DNA of 64,000 bases, taken from assembly GCA_041633555.1 (NCBI GenBank), contig JBFKFZ010000005.1, forward strand, positions 1 to 64,000. The letters are read 5' to 3'. Below the pieces are notes generated by a model that had not been told where the DNA came from, ran no database searches, and saw only the letters and a program-made list of their open reading frames with translations. This document shows positions 17,401 through 25,557 of this stretch, one piece after another (the stretch's first letter is position 1; the number at the start of each line of letters is the position of its first letter). A program made the translations under genes and the position numbers. Origin of the DNA: JAHEAO01 sp041633555. Its GTDB lineage: Bacteria > Pseudomonadota > Alphaproteobacteria > Rhodobacterales > Rhodobacteraceae.

Positions 17401-18585
17401 ATGAAAAAGCTGCTTCTGGCTACCGCCGCGGCCGCATTTGCGACCGGCGTGGCAAACGCCGAAGAAATCAAGATCGGCATCATACTGGGTTTCACAGGAC
17501 CGCTGGAAACGATCACGCCGCACATGGCCGACGCGGCCGAACTGGCTATGAAGGAAGTGACCGACAGCGGTGCGCTGCTCGATGGCTCCTCCGTCGTGGC
17601 GGTCCGCGGCGATTCGACCTGCATCGACGCAGGTGCGGCTACGGCGGCAGCAACGCGCCTGATCACCGATGACGGCGTCAAGGCGATCATGGGCGCCGAC
17701 TGTTCGGGCGTGACCGGCGCTATCCTGCAGAACGTCGCCCTGCCCAACGGAGTCGCAATGATCTCGCCGTCGGCAACCTCGCCGGCTCTCTCGACCGCGG
17801 AAGATGGCGGACTGTTCTTCCGGACGGCCCCGTCGGATGCGCGTCAGGGTCAGGTCATGGCCGACATCCTGAATGATCGTGGCATCAAGGAAGTCGCGGT
17901 CACCTTCACCAACAACGACTACGGCAAGGGCCTCGCCGATGCCTTCCAGGCAGCCTTCGAAGCCTCCGGCGGCAAAGTGACGCTGAGTGCGGCCCATGAA
18001 GACGGCAAGGCAGACTACTCGGCCGAAGTGGGCGCGCTGGCCTCTGCCGGTGGAGAAATGCTGGTCGTCGCGGGCTATGTCGACCAGGGCGGCAAGGGTG
18101 TCATCCAGGCGGCGCTCGACAGCGGCGCCTATGACAGCTTTTACCTGCCGGACGGCATGTATGGCGAGTCGCTGATCGAAGCCATCGGCCCGTCGCTTGA
18201 CGGCTCGATCGGTGACGTACCGGGCACCGACAGCGAAGGGGCGGCAACCTTCCACGAAATGGCCAAGGCGGCCGGATTTGACGGCACTTCCTCGTTCGCA
18301 CCGGAATCCTATGATGCTGCGGCGCTGATCATGCTTGCCATGCAGGCAGCCGGATCCTCGAACTCGGCCGACTTCAAGGACAAGGTCATGGAAGTGGCCA
18401 ACGCACCGGGCGAGCAGATCTTCCCGGGAGAACTGGCCAAGGCGCTTGAACTGATCAAGGCCGGAACCGACATCGACTATGTGGGCGCCACGGCCGTCGA
18501 GCTCATCGGACCCGGTGAAAGCGCCGGCAACTACCGCGAATACACGATCACCGGCGGCGAAGTCGTGACCGACGGCTTCCGTTGA
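17401..18585 (+). CDS. Branched-chain amino-acid-type ABC transporter, substrate-binding protein
   Basis: A 394-aa periplasmic binding protein of the LivJ/LivK-like family (type I fold). The signal peptide is MKKLLLATAAAAFATGVANA. The mature domain reads EEIKIGIILGFTGPLETITPHMADAAELA and continues with the ADCSGVTGAI and AMISPSATSPAL ligand-loop regions. The ATG at 17401 has GGGAG seven bases upstream and gives a proper signal peptide, so the open stretch before it is not coding. Ligand may be an amino acid, amide or short organic compound; the family is broad. It heads the transporter operon. Confidence 0.92.
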   Translation: MKKLLLATAAAAFATGVANAEEIKIGIILGFTGPLETITPHMADAAELAMKEVTDSGALLDGSSVVAVRGDSTCIDAGAATAAATRLITDDGVKAIMGADCSGVTGAILQNVALPNGVAMISPSATSPALSTAEDGGLFFRTAPSDARQGQVMADILNDRGIKEVAVTFTNNDYGKGLADAFQAAFEASGGKVTLSAAHEDGKADYSAEVGALASAGGEMLVVAGYVDQGGKGVIQAALDSGAYDSFYLPDGMYGESLIEAIGPSLDGSIGDVPGTDSEGAATFHEMAKAAGFDGTSSFAPESYDAAALIMLAMQAAGSSNSADFKDKVMEVANAPGEQIFPGELAKALELIKAGTDIDYVGATAVELIGPGESAGNYREYTITGGEVVTDGFR

Positions 18586-18608
18586 TCGCTCTGATCTGAC
18601 GAGACGAA

Positions 18609-18638
18609 GAACAGCCCGGACCCGCTTCCGGGCTGTTC
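18609..18638 (+). terminator. Strong hairpin after the binding-protein gene (attenuator/processing element)
   Basis: A perfect 12-bp inverted repeat (GAACAGCCCGGA / TCCGGGCTGTTC) around a 6-base loop sits 23 bp after the stop codon and about 65 bp before the next start. There is no U-run, so it is more likely a partial terminator or mRNA stabiliser that keeps the binding protein more abundant than the rest of the operon. Confidence 0.7.
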
Positions 18639-18702
18639 GCACATAATGAAGACCACCTTCGGCGCAACACGCGAAACGAGGGGGCTGACAGGGGAAAACC
18701 AG

Positions 18703-19491
18703 ATGATCGTTGTCGAGAATCTGCACAAGCATTTCGGCGGCTTCCATGCCGTGGACGGGGCGTCGCTGGAGATCAAGCAAGGCTCGATCACCGGCCTGAT
18801 CGGCCCGAACGGAGCCGGAAAAACCACTCTTTTCAACGTCGTGGCGGGTGTTCATCAACCAACCTCGGGCCGCGTGACGATGCAGGGCGAGGACATAACC
18901 GGACTGCCGCCGCACACGCTGTTTCACAAGGGCCTGTTGCGCACCTTCCAGATCGCGCATGAATTCTCGACCCGAACTGTGCGCGAGAACCTGATGATGG
19001 TCCCAGCCGGGCAATCCGGCGAGAAGCTGATCAACACGTGGTTCGCTCGCGGCCGCATCGCCGCCGAGGAAGAGCTGCTGGCCAAGAAGGCCGACGAGGT
19101 GCTCGAATTCCTGACAATCGACCACCTGGCCGACGAACGCGCCGGCAACCTCTCGGGTGGACAGAAGAAGCTGCTGGAACTGGGCCGCACGATGATGGTC
19201 GACGCCAAGATCGTGTTCCTCGACGAGGTTGGCGCTGGCGTCAACCGCACGCTTCTGAACACGATCGGCGACGCGATTATCCGGCTGAACAAGGAGCGCG
19301 GCTACACCTTTTGCATGATCGAGCATGACATGGATTTCATCGGTCGCCTCTGCGATCCGGTGATCGTGATGGCCGAGGGCAAGGTGCTGGCCGAGGGTGC
19401 TGCCGCCGAGATCATGCAGAACGAGGCGGTGATCGAAGCCTATCTCGGCACCGGCCTCAAGAATAAGGCCAAGGCAGAGGCAGGCGCATGA
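18703..19491 (+). CDS. Branched-chain amino-acid-type ABC transporter ATPase (LivG-like)
   Basis: A 262-aa ABC ATPase: Walker A GPNGAGKTT (about residue 37-45), LivG-type LRTFQIAHEF Q-loop region, signature LSGGQKKLLELGRTMM, Walker B IVFLDEVGAGVN and the H-loop CMIEHDMDFI. The proline usually following the catalytic glutamate is replaced (DEVG), common in this subfamily. ATG at 18703 has GGGGAA; an in-frame ATG at 18646 is less likely. The stop region carries a 17-bp word repeated at the start of the second ATPase gene. Confidence 0.92.
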   Translation: MIVVENLHKHFGGFHAVDGASLEIKQGSITGLIGPNGAGKTTLFNVVAGVHQPTSGRVTMQGEDITGLPPHTLFHKGLLRTFQIAHEFSTRTVRENLMMVPAGQSGEKLINTWFARGRIAAEEELLAKKADEVLEFLTIDHLADERAGNLSGGQKKLLELGRTMMVDAKIVFLDEVGAGVNRTLLNTIGDAIIRLNKERGYTFCMIEHDMDFIGRLCDPVIVMAEGKVLAEGAAAEIMQNEAVIEAYLGTGLKNKAKAEAGA

Positions 19492-19493
19492 GC
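19477..19493 (+). repeat. 17-bp direct repeat, copy 1 (livG-like stop)
   Basis: GAGGCAGGCGCATGAGC covers the last codons and TGA stop of the first ATPase gene and contains an ATGA. The identical word lies at 20016-20032, where its ATG is the start codon of the second ATPase gene. The flanking bases are also partly similar. Confidence 0.85.
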
Positions 19494-19502
19494 GCGAGTT
19501 TG

Positions 19503-19844
19503 TCAGTAGGCCGTGGGATGCCGCGGCTGGTAGAAACCGATCCGCCCGCCGCCCGGCAATTCGAAAGCCGAAAAAAGGCCCCAGCCTTCGTCCCTCACCG
19601 GGTCCGTTCGCACGCCAAGATCGTCAAGCCGGTCGGCGGTCGCCTGAACATCCTCGCACATGAGGTAAAGCGACTCGCTGCCGTCGGTTTCCGACGGGTG
19701 GAAGGCGGCTTCGGCGGGGGGCATCTTGAAGATCAGCCAGCCGTCCCCGGCATCGACATTGGCATAGCCGAGCTTGTCTCGGAAGAAGGCCCGGTCGGCC
19801 TCAGCATCGCGGCTGTAAATGACGATATGCGCCCCGTTGAACAT
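19503..19844 (-). CDS. VOC (glyoxalase/bleomycin resistance) family protein
   Basis: A 113-aa vicinal-oxygen-chelate protein: AHIVIYSRDAEADRAFFRDKLGY at the start, a mid-region GWLIFKMPPAEAAFHPSE, and DPVRDEGWGLFSAFELPGGGRIGFYQPRHP at the end. It has one betaalphabetabetabeta pair set, so it probably dimerises. It may bind a metal and a small hydrophobic ligand; the substrate is unknown. A GAGGAG site precedes the ATG. It is antisense to, and sits between, the two ATPase genes of the amino-acid transporter operon, an odd position discussed as a finding. Confidence 0.85.
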   Translation of the reverse strand: MFNGAHIVIYSRDAEADRAFFRDKLGYANVDAGDGWLIFKMPPAEAAFHPSETDGSESLYLMCEDVQATADRLDDLGVRTDPVRDEGWGLFSAFELPGGGRIGFYQPRHPTAY

Positions 19845-19962
19845 CGCATGTCTCCTCGGGTTTCAGACTATGGGATCGACGGGCGCCGGTCAAAGAGAGG
19901 CGGACCGAAGGCGATGCGCCTTCCTTGCCACCGCGCCGGGACGTCTCGAGCGGCGTCAAGAG

Positions 19963-19981
19963 CCCCGGATCGGTTCCGGGG
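19963..19981 (+). other. Small hairpin upstream of the second ATPase gene
   Basis: CCCCGGA (19963-19969) and TCCGGGG (19975-19981) are inverted around a 5-base loop, between the VOC gene start and the second ATPase gene. No U-run follows. Possible processing signal; role unknown. Confidence 0.4.
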
Positions 19982-20015
19982 CGGAAGCAACGCCCATCAC
20001 CCGGTCACAAGGACG

Positions 20016-20032
20016 GAGGCAGGCGCATGAGC
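20016..20032 (+). repeat. 17-bp direct repeat, copy 2 (livF-like start)
   Basis: Identical to 19477-19493. Here the word includes the GGAGG-like ribosome site and the ATG start of the second ATPase gene. The distance between copies is 539 bp. Confidence 0.85.
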
Positions 20033-20857
20033 AAGAATGCGTGGCAGGACGATCGCGGCAACAAGGACCGCACGATCGCCAACCCGACAGGCCAGGGCAA
20101 GGAATTCCCGGTCGAGGGTCGCGGCAAGGCGGTCAGGGTCGAGGGGGACAGCCCGTTCCTGATCGGCGACTGCATGACCGGCGGCTATGGCACCGGGGCA
20201 GACATCCTGCATGACTGCACCGTCGCCGTTGAGAAGGGCGAGATCGCTGTCATCGTCGGACCCAACGGCGCCGGCAAATCGACCGCGATGAAGGCGGTGT
20301 TCGGAATGCTGAACCTGCACTCGGGCGCGGTGCGGCTGGACGGCGAGGACATCACCGGCCTTTCACCGCAGGACCGTGTCGCCAAGGGCATGGCCTTCGT
20401 TCCGCAGACCTCCAATGTTTTCGTCTCGCTGACGGTCGAAGAAAACCTCGAGATGGGCGCCTTTCTGCGGCAGGACGACATCCGCCCGACGATGAACCAG
20501 GTCTTTGACCTGTTCCCGATCCTGAAGGACAAGCGCCGGCAGGCGGCGGGCGAGCTTTCCGGCGGTCAGCGCCAACAGGTCGCCGTGGGCCGGGCGCTGA
20601 TGACCCAGCCCAAGGTGCTGATGCTCGACGAGCCGACGGCCGGGGTCAGCCCGATCGTGATGGACGAACTCTTTGACCGGATCATCGAGGTTGCGCGAGC
20701 CGGGATCACCATCCTGATGGTCGAGCAGAATGCCCGACAGGCATTGGAGATCGCCGACAAGGGCTATGTGCTGGTGCAAGGGGGCAATGCCTATACCGAC
20801 ACCGGCAAGGCGCTGCTTGCGGACCCCGAGGTTCGCAGAACATTCCTGGGGGGCTGA
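20027..20857 (+). CDS. Branched-chain amino-acid-type ABC transporter ATPase (LivF-like)
   Basis: A 276-aa ABC ATPase: Walker A GPNGAGKST (about residue 80-88), Q-loop MAFVPQTSNVF, signature LSGGQRQQVAVGRALM, Walker B VLMLDEPTAGVSPI and H-loop-region MVEQNARQAL, all LivF-type. The first 50 residues are a polar, lysine-rich extension not found in E. coli LivF. The ATG is preceded by GGAGG. It starts 3 bp before the next intercistronic gap and is followed by the two permeases. Confidence 0.92.
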   Translation: MSKNAWQDDRGNKDRTIANPTGQGKEFPVEGRGKAVRVEGDSPFLIGDCMTGGYGTGADILHDCTVAVEKGEIAVIVGPNGAGKSTAMKAVFGMLNLHSGAVRLDGEDITGLSPQDRVAKGMAFVPQTSNVFVSLTVEENLEMGAFLRQDDIRPTMNQVFDLFPILKDKRRQAAGELSGGQRQQVAVGRALMTQPKVLMLDEPTAGVSPIVMDELFDRIIEVARAGITILMVEQNARQALEIADKGYVLVQGGNAYTDTGKALLADPEVRRTFLGG

Positions 20858-20860
20858 GGC

Positions 20861-21871
20861 ATGGACCCGATCAACGCCATCGTGGCGCTTCTGAATTTCG
20901 TCATCATCCCCGGCGCCGCTTACGGCGCGCAATTGGCGCTCGGCGCGCTCGGGGTCACGCTGATCTACGGCATCCTCAGGTTCTCGAATTTCGCGCATGG
21001 CGACACGATGGCCTTTGGCGCGATGTGCACGATCCTCGTCACCTGGCTGTTTCAGGGTTGGGGCCTTTCCCTTGGTGTCCTGCCGACCGCCCTCCTTGCC
21101 CTGCCCTTCGGGATCGCGGCCACGGCGCTCTTGCTGATCGGTACCGACCGCGCCGTCTATCAGTTCTACCGAAGGCAAAAGGCCGCTCCGGTGATCCTGG
21201 TGATCGTCTCGATGGGCGTCATGTTCATCATGAACGGCTTGGTGCGCTTCATCATCGGTGTCAATGACCAGAACTTTCTCGACGGCGAGCGCTTCATCAT
21301 CTCGGCCCGGAGGTTCAAGGAACTGACCGGCATCGAGGAAGGTCTGGCCTTCAAGACGTCGCAGGGTCTGACAATCGTCACGGCGGTGATCGTGGTCGCG
21401 GCGCTCTTCTGGTTCCTCAACCGCACACGCACCGGCAAGTCGATGCGGGCCTTTTCGGACAACGAGGATCTGGCGCTGCTGTCGGGCATCAACCCCGAGA
21501 AGGTGGTGACCTATACCTGGATCATCGTTGCGGGTTTGGCGACAATCGCCGGTGTCCTCTACGGACTGGACAAGAGTTTCAAGCCCTTCACCTATTTCCA
21601 GCTGCTGCTGCCGATTTTCGCCTCGGCCATTGTCGGCGGCCTCGGTAGCCCGCTTGGCGCCATCGCGGGCGGCTTCGTGATCGCATTTTCCGAGATCACC
21701 GTGACCTACGCCTTCAAGAAGGTGCTGGGCTATCTCGCGCCGGGCGGATGGGAGCCGGACAGCCTCGTCCAACTCCTCTCGACCGATTACAAGTTCGCGG
21801 TGTCTTTCGCGATTCTGATCATCGTTCTCCTGTTCAAGCCAACGGGTCTCTTTGCGGGGAAATCGGTATGA
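20861..21871 (+). CDS. Branched-chain amino-acid-type ABC transporter permease (LivH-like)
   Basis: A 336-aa integral membrane protein with about eight hydrophobic segments. LivH landmarks are GALGVTLIYGILRFSNFAHGD near residue 30 and the cytoplasmic loop ALLSGINPEKVVTYTWIIVAGLA that contacts the ATPase. The segment GGLGSPLGAIAGGFVIAFSE is also typical. It overlaps the next permease gene by ATGA. Confidence 0.92.
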   Translation: MDPINAIVALLNFVIIPGAAYGAQLALGALGVTLIYGILRFSNFAHGDTMAFGAMCTILVTWLFQGWGLSLGVLPTALLALPFGIAATALLLIGTDRAVYQFYRRQKAAPVILVIVSMGVMFIMNGLVRFIIGVNDQNFLDGERFIISARRFKELTGIEEGLAFKTSQGLTIVTAVIVVAALFWFLNRTRTGKSMRAFSDNEDLALLSGINPEKVVTYTWIIVAGLATIAGVLYGLDKSFKPFTYFQLLLPIFASAIVGGLGSPLGAIAGGFVIAFSEITVTYAFKKVLGYLAPGGWEPDSLVQLLSTDYKFAVSFAILIIVLLFKPTGLFAGKSV

Positions 21872-23175
21872 CACAGTCTCTTCGCACCATCGGAATGTTC
21901 GTCGTTGTCTTCGCCCTGATCGCGCTGACCGGCATGACAAGCAGCTGGAACGTCGCGCTCGGCATCATCAACATGGGGCTGATCAGCGCCATCATGGCGC
22001 TCGGCGTGAACATGCAATGGGGCTATGCGGGCCTCTTCAATGTCGGGGTCATGGGCTTCGTAGCGCTTGGCGGGCTGGGCGCGGTGATCATCTCGATGCC
22101 GCCTGTCGGCGCGGCCTGGGCGGCGGGCGGCGGTCGGATGATTCTCGCACTCGCAATTGGCATCGGCACCATCCTTGCCGCGATCCAGATCTGGAAGCGC
22201 ATGGCGCCGGGCCGGGCGCGTGGCCTTGCGATCTTCGCCTTGCTGGTCGTGGGGCTTTTCGTCTTTCGCTTTGTCTTCGACCCGGCTGTCGATGCGATCG
22301 AGGCGATCAACCCGGCCGGGACCGGTTATCTCGGCGGGCTTGGCCTGCCGGTCCTGCTGGCCTGGCCGGTCGGCGGCGCGCTGGCGGCCGGCGCGGCCTG
22401 GATCGTCGGCAAGACCGCGCTTGGGCTGCGGTCCGACTATCTCGCCATCGCTACGCTGGGGATCGCCGAGATCATTATCGCGGTGCTGAAGAACGAGGAC
22501 TGGCTCAGCCGGGGCGTGAAGAACGTCGTCGGCATCCCGCGCAGCCCGGTCCCGTTCGAGATCGACCTGCAGAATTCGGCCGGGTTCGTCGAGACGATGC
22601 AGGGCTGGGGCTTCGACCCGGTCATCGCCTCGTCGATCGTCGTAAAGCTGGCTTATGCCGGGCTTTTCATGATCGTGCTGCTCCTGCTGCTCTGGGCCAG
22701 CCAGATGGCGCTGAACTCGCCCTGGGGCCGGATGATGCGCGCGATCCGCGACAACGAGGTTGCCGCCGAGGCGATGGGCAAGGATGTGACCGGGCGGCAT
22801 CTGCAGATCTTTATCATCGGCTCGGCGATCTGCGGTCTGGCGGGTGCGATGATGACCACGCTCGACGGCCAGCTGACGCCGGGCAGCTACCAGCCCCTGC
22901 GCTTTACCTTCCTCGTCTGGGTCATGGTGATCGTCGGCGGATCGGGCAACAACTGGGGCGCGGTGCTGGGCGGCTTCCTGATCTGGTTCCTCTGGGTTCA
23001 GGTCGAGCCAATTGGCCTCTGGCTGATGGATGTCATCACCTCGGGCATGGCCGACGGGTCAGCGCTGAAGGCCCATCTGTTGGAAAGTGCGGCGCATATG
23101 CGTCTTCTGACGATGGGGCTGATCCTGCTGCTCGTGCTGAGGTTCAGCCCGCGCGGCCTGATCCCGGAACGCTAG
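21868..23175 (+). CDS. Branched-chain amino-acid-type ABC transporter permease (LivM-like)
   Basis: A 435-aa membrane protein. LivM hallmarks are LGVNMQWGYAGLFNVGVMGFVALG, LGLRSDYLAIATLGIAEII, and the ATPase-contact loop AIRDNEVAAEAMGKDVTGRHLQIFIIGSAICGLAGAM. The start codon overlaps the LivH-like stop (ATGA), so the longer open frame is not used. It completes the five-gene transporter (binding protein, two ATPases, two permeases). Confidence 0.93.
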   Translation: MTQSLRTIGMFVVVFALIALTGMTSSWNVALGIINMGLISAIMALGVNMQWGYAGLFNVGVMGFVALGGLGAVIISMPPVGAAWAAGGGRMILALAIGIGTILAAIQIWKRMAPGRARGLAIFALLVVGLFVFRFVFDPAVDAIEAINPAGTGYLGGLGLPVLLAWPVGGALAAGAAWIVGKTALGLRSDYLAIATLGIAEIIIAVLKNEDWLSRGVKNVVGIPRSPVPFEIDLQNSAGFVETMQGWGFDPVIASSIVVKLAYAGLFMIVLLLLLWASQMALNSPWGRMMRAIRDNEVAAEAMGKDVTGRHLQIFIIGSAICGLAGAMMTTLDGQLTPGSYQPLRFTFLVWVMVIVGGSGNNWGAVLGGFLIWFLWVQVEPIGLWLMDVITSGMADGSALKAHLLESAAHMRLLTMGLILLLVLRFSPRGLIPER

Positions 23176-23196
23176 GACGGCCCGGGCCGATCGGCC

Positions 23197-23790
23197 ATGA
23201 GCGGACTTGCGATCCTGATCCTGGCCGCCGGCAGATCGACGCGGATGCGCGGCGCGGACAAGCTCTTGGAACCGGTCGGGGGCCAGCCGGTCCTCCGACA
23301 CCTGGCAAACGAGGCGCTTCGGCTCGGCCCGCCGGTCTATGTGACCTTGCCGCCCGGCGACATCGCCAGGCGGGCCGCACTGGCCGGACTTGCCATCGAG
23401 ATTGTCGAACTGACCGATCCGAAGGCCGGCATGGCAGAGAGCCTTGCCGCCGGGATCGGCGCGCTGCCACCGGGCATCACCGGCGCGATGCTGGTGCTGG
23501 GCGACATGCCGGAGGTCACGTCAGAGGATATGATGGCGCTGATCGGCGCCCAAGCAGAGGCCGGTGGCACCGATGTGTTTCGCGGCTGCACCGCAGACGG
23601 CAGTCCGGGGCACCCGGTGATCTTTCCCGCCCGGCTCTTCGAGGACCTGACGCGGTTGACCGGCGACAGCGGCGCGCGGGAGCTTCTGGGCGCAGAACAG
23701 GTGCGGCTGGTCCCCCTGCCCGGCCAACACGCGGTACTTGATCTCGACACGCCCGAGGATTGGAACCGCTGGCGCGCCCGCCAAAGGTAA
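23197..23790 (+). CDS. MobA/MocA-like nucleotidyltransferase
   Basis: A 197-aa nucleotidyltransferase with the N-terminal signature LILAAGRSTRMRGADKLLEPVGG, then MAESLAAGI, LGDMPEVT and DGSPGHPVIFPARLF. This is the MocA type that adds CMP (or a similar nucleotide) to molybdopterin for xanthine-dehydrogenase-family enzymes. The neighbouring convergent modABC genes for molybdate uptake support a molybdenum role. A related sugar nucleotidyltransferase role cannot be excluded. It starts 21 bp after the LivM-like gene, so it may ride on that operon. Confidence 0.82.
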   Translation: MSGLAILILAAGRSTRMRGADKLLEPVGGQPVLRHLANEALRLGPPVYVTLPPGDIARRAALAGLAIEIVELTDPKAGMAESLAAGIGALPPGITGAMLVLGDMPEVTSEDMMALIGAQAEAGGTDVFRGCTADGSPGHPVIFPARLFEDLTRLTGDSGARELLGAEQVRLVPLPGQHAVLDLDTPEDWNRWRARQR

Positions 23791-23918
23791 TGAGGCGGAC
23801 AGGTTTCCCTGCCCGCCGGTACTGAAATGCTTTTGGCGACTGAATGCGAAATTTCTAGCTTCGAATCGTGACTAAGGCATGACACCGGCGCGGTCAGGCC
23901 GCGGCATCGTCAGGGCAA

Positions 23919-24893
23919 TCAGCCGCGTTTCCGGGCCCGCAGCCTCGGGCAGATCAGCCAGGCTTGCTGTCGCTCGGGGAACGGCTCTGCGGCCTCGATC
24001 TCCAGCACCTGCCCGGCCACCTCGATCCGCGCCAGCAACCGCTCTCTATCGAAGCCGGTGCAAATCACGGGCAACACCGCCGCCGCCGAATTCCGGCCGG
24101 GATGCTCTGCCGACAATATGCAGCCATGGCCGGGCCGGATTTCCCACTTCTCGCCGGGCGCGCCGTTGCCGGGCAGGCAGAAGTCATGACCATCGATTTC
24201 GAAACGGACCATGCCATCACCTGCACCGATAACAGGTGCCGAAAACCGCGGCGGCCCCAGCTGCAGCGGTCCCAACCGACCCTCCGCGATCAGGTAGACG
24301 CGGTCGGCCAGCAACGCCATCTCGAACTGGCTGTGCGAGACATAGAGAACCGAAAGGCCGAATTGATCCACCGCGCGGGTGATATAGGGTAGAACCTCGG
24401 CCCGGCGCGCAGGGTCGAGGCCGACCATCGGCTCATCGAGAAACAGGATCCGTGGCTGACAGGCCAGCGCCCGCCCCAACGCGACGCGACGCGCCTCACC
24501 GCCCGATAGCGCCATCGTGCGCCGCGCCAGCAGCGGGACGAGATCGAGCGCCTCGATGACCTCCTGCAGCACCGGCTCCGGCGTGCCGCGCCGCGCCGCG
24601 CCGTAGCGCAGATTTCGCTCTACGCTGAGATGCCGGAAGAGGCGCGCGTCCTGGAACACGAAGCCGACCTGCCGGGCCTGCGGTGGCTTGCCGGTCCAGT
24701 CCTCACCGCCGAATCGCACCCAGCCGCAGCTTTTCGGCTCCAGCCCGGCCAGCGCGCGCAGAAGCGTCGTCTTGCCCGATCCGCTGACCCCGGAGATCAC
24801 CGTTATGCCCTGCAGCGGGATCTCTGCCGCCGCCCGCAGCGCAAAGCCCGGAAGATCGAGCGCAAGGTCGAAGGAAAGCGCCTCAGCCGGCAA
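23919..24893 (-). CDS. modC: Molybdate ABC transporter ATP-binding protein ModC
   Basis: A 324-aa ATPase. Walker A is GVSGSGKTT (residues 35-43), the signature LSGGEARRVALGRALA, Walker B ILFLDEPMVGLDPARRAEVLPYI, H-loop LYVSHSQFEM. After about residue 230 an extra C-terminal domain follows, ending in a Mop-like segment (RLLARIEVAGQVLEIEAAEPF) typical of ModC, where molybdate binding gates transport. It overlaps modB by 11 bp. Confidence 0.94.
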   Translation of the reverse strand: MPAEALSFDLALDLPGFALRAAAEIPLQGITVISGVSGSGKTTLLRALAGLEPKSCGWVRFGGEDWTGKPPQARQVGFVFQDARLFRHLSVERNLRYGAARRGTPEPVLQEVIEALDLVPLLARRTMALSGGEARRVALGRALACQPRILFLDEPMVGLDPARRAEVLPYITRAVDQFGLSVLYVSHSQFEMALLADRVYLIAEGRLGPLQLGPPRFSAPVIGAGDGMVRFEIDGHDFCLPGNGAPGEKWEIRPGHGCILSAEHPGRNSAAAVLPVICTGFDRERLLARIEVAGQVLEIEAAEPFPERQQAWLICPRLRARKRG

Positions 24894-25557
24894 GCCGCAC
24901 CCCGCGATGGTTCAGCATGTAAACGACCGTCAGCACGACGAACGAGAAGACCAGAAGCCCGCCCGACAGCACATGCGCGGTCTGATAGTCCAGCGTCTCT
25001 ACGGCGGAATAGATCTCGATGGAAATGACCCGCGTCTTGCCGGGGATGCTGCCGCCGACCATCAGCACGACACCGAATTCGCCAAGGGTGTGTGCGAAGG
25101 TCAGCACGCCGGCGGTCAGCAGGCCGCGCCGCGCCAGCGGCAGCGCGACGCTGCGAAAGGCGTCGAACCGGCTGGCCCCCAAGGTCGCCGCCGCCTCCAT
25201 CGCGCCCTGCCCGACCGCGTGAAAGGCGGTCTGCAGCGGCTGCACGGCAAAGGGCATTGAATAGAGGATCGAGGCCAGCACCAGCCCTGTGAAGGAAAAG
25301 GCCAACGTATCGCCGGTGACCCGCAGGAAGGCCCCGCCAAGTGCGGAATCGGGACTGAAGAGCAGCAGCAGATAAAAGCCCAGCACCGTCGGCGGCAAGA
25401 CCAGCGGCAAAGCGGTAAGCGCCTCGATCAGCGGGCGAAACCGGTTTTCTGTCCGCGCCAGCCACCAGGCCAGCGGCATCGCGATCACCAGAAGGATTAG
25501 CGTCGTCACCCCGGCCAGTTGCAGCGACAACCAGACCGGGGTCACCAGATCGCTCAT
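24883..25557 (-). CDS. modB: Molybdate ABC transporter permease ModB
   Basis: A 224-aa inner-membrane permease with about five or six helices. ENRFRPLIEALTALPLVLPPTVLGFYLL and the EAA loop EAAATLGASRFDAFRSVALPLARRGL are ModB/CysT signatures, followed by LGEFGVVLMVGGSIPGKTRV. The frame is open further upstream, but the ATG at 25557 overlaps the modA stop (ATGA) and starts the protein where the family normally does. Confidence 0.94.
   Translation of the reverse strand: MSDLVTPVWLSLQLAGVTTLILLVIAMPLAWWLARTENRFRPLIEALTALPLVLPPTVLGFYLLLLFSPDSALGGAFLRVTGDTLAFSFTGLVLASILYSMPFAVQPLQTAFHAVGQGAMEAAATLGASRFDAFRSVALPLARRGLLTAGVLTFAHTLGEFGVVLMVGGSIPGKTRVISIEIYSAVETLDYQTAHVLSGGLLVFSFVVLTVVYMLNHRGVRLAG

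Noticed and set aside
17386..19326. 646-codon open frame antisense to the binding-protein and first ATPase genes
   Set aside because: GC-rich DNA with strong third-position bias produces long antisense frames. The sense strand encodes clear family proteins and the antisense product is rich in R, H, G and D with no recognisable fold.
20363..21940. 525-codon antisense open frame across the second ATPase and first permease genes
   Set aside because: Same third-position artefact; composition is R/D/H-rich and it runs across two genuine genes and their junction.
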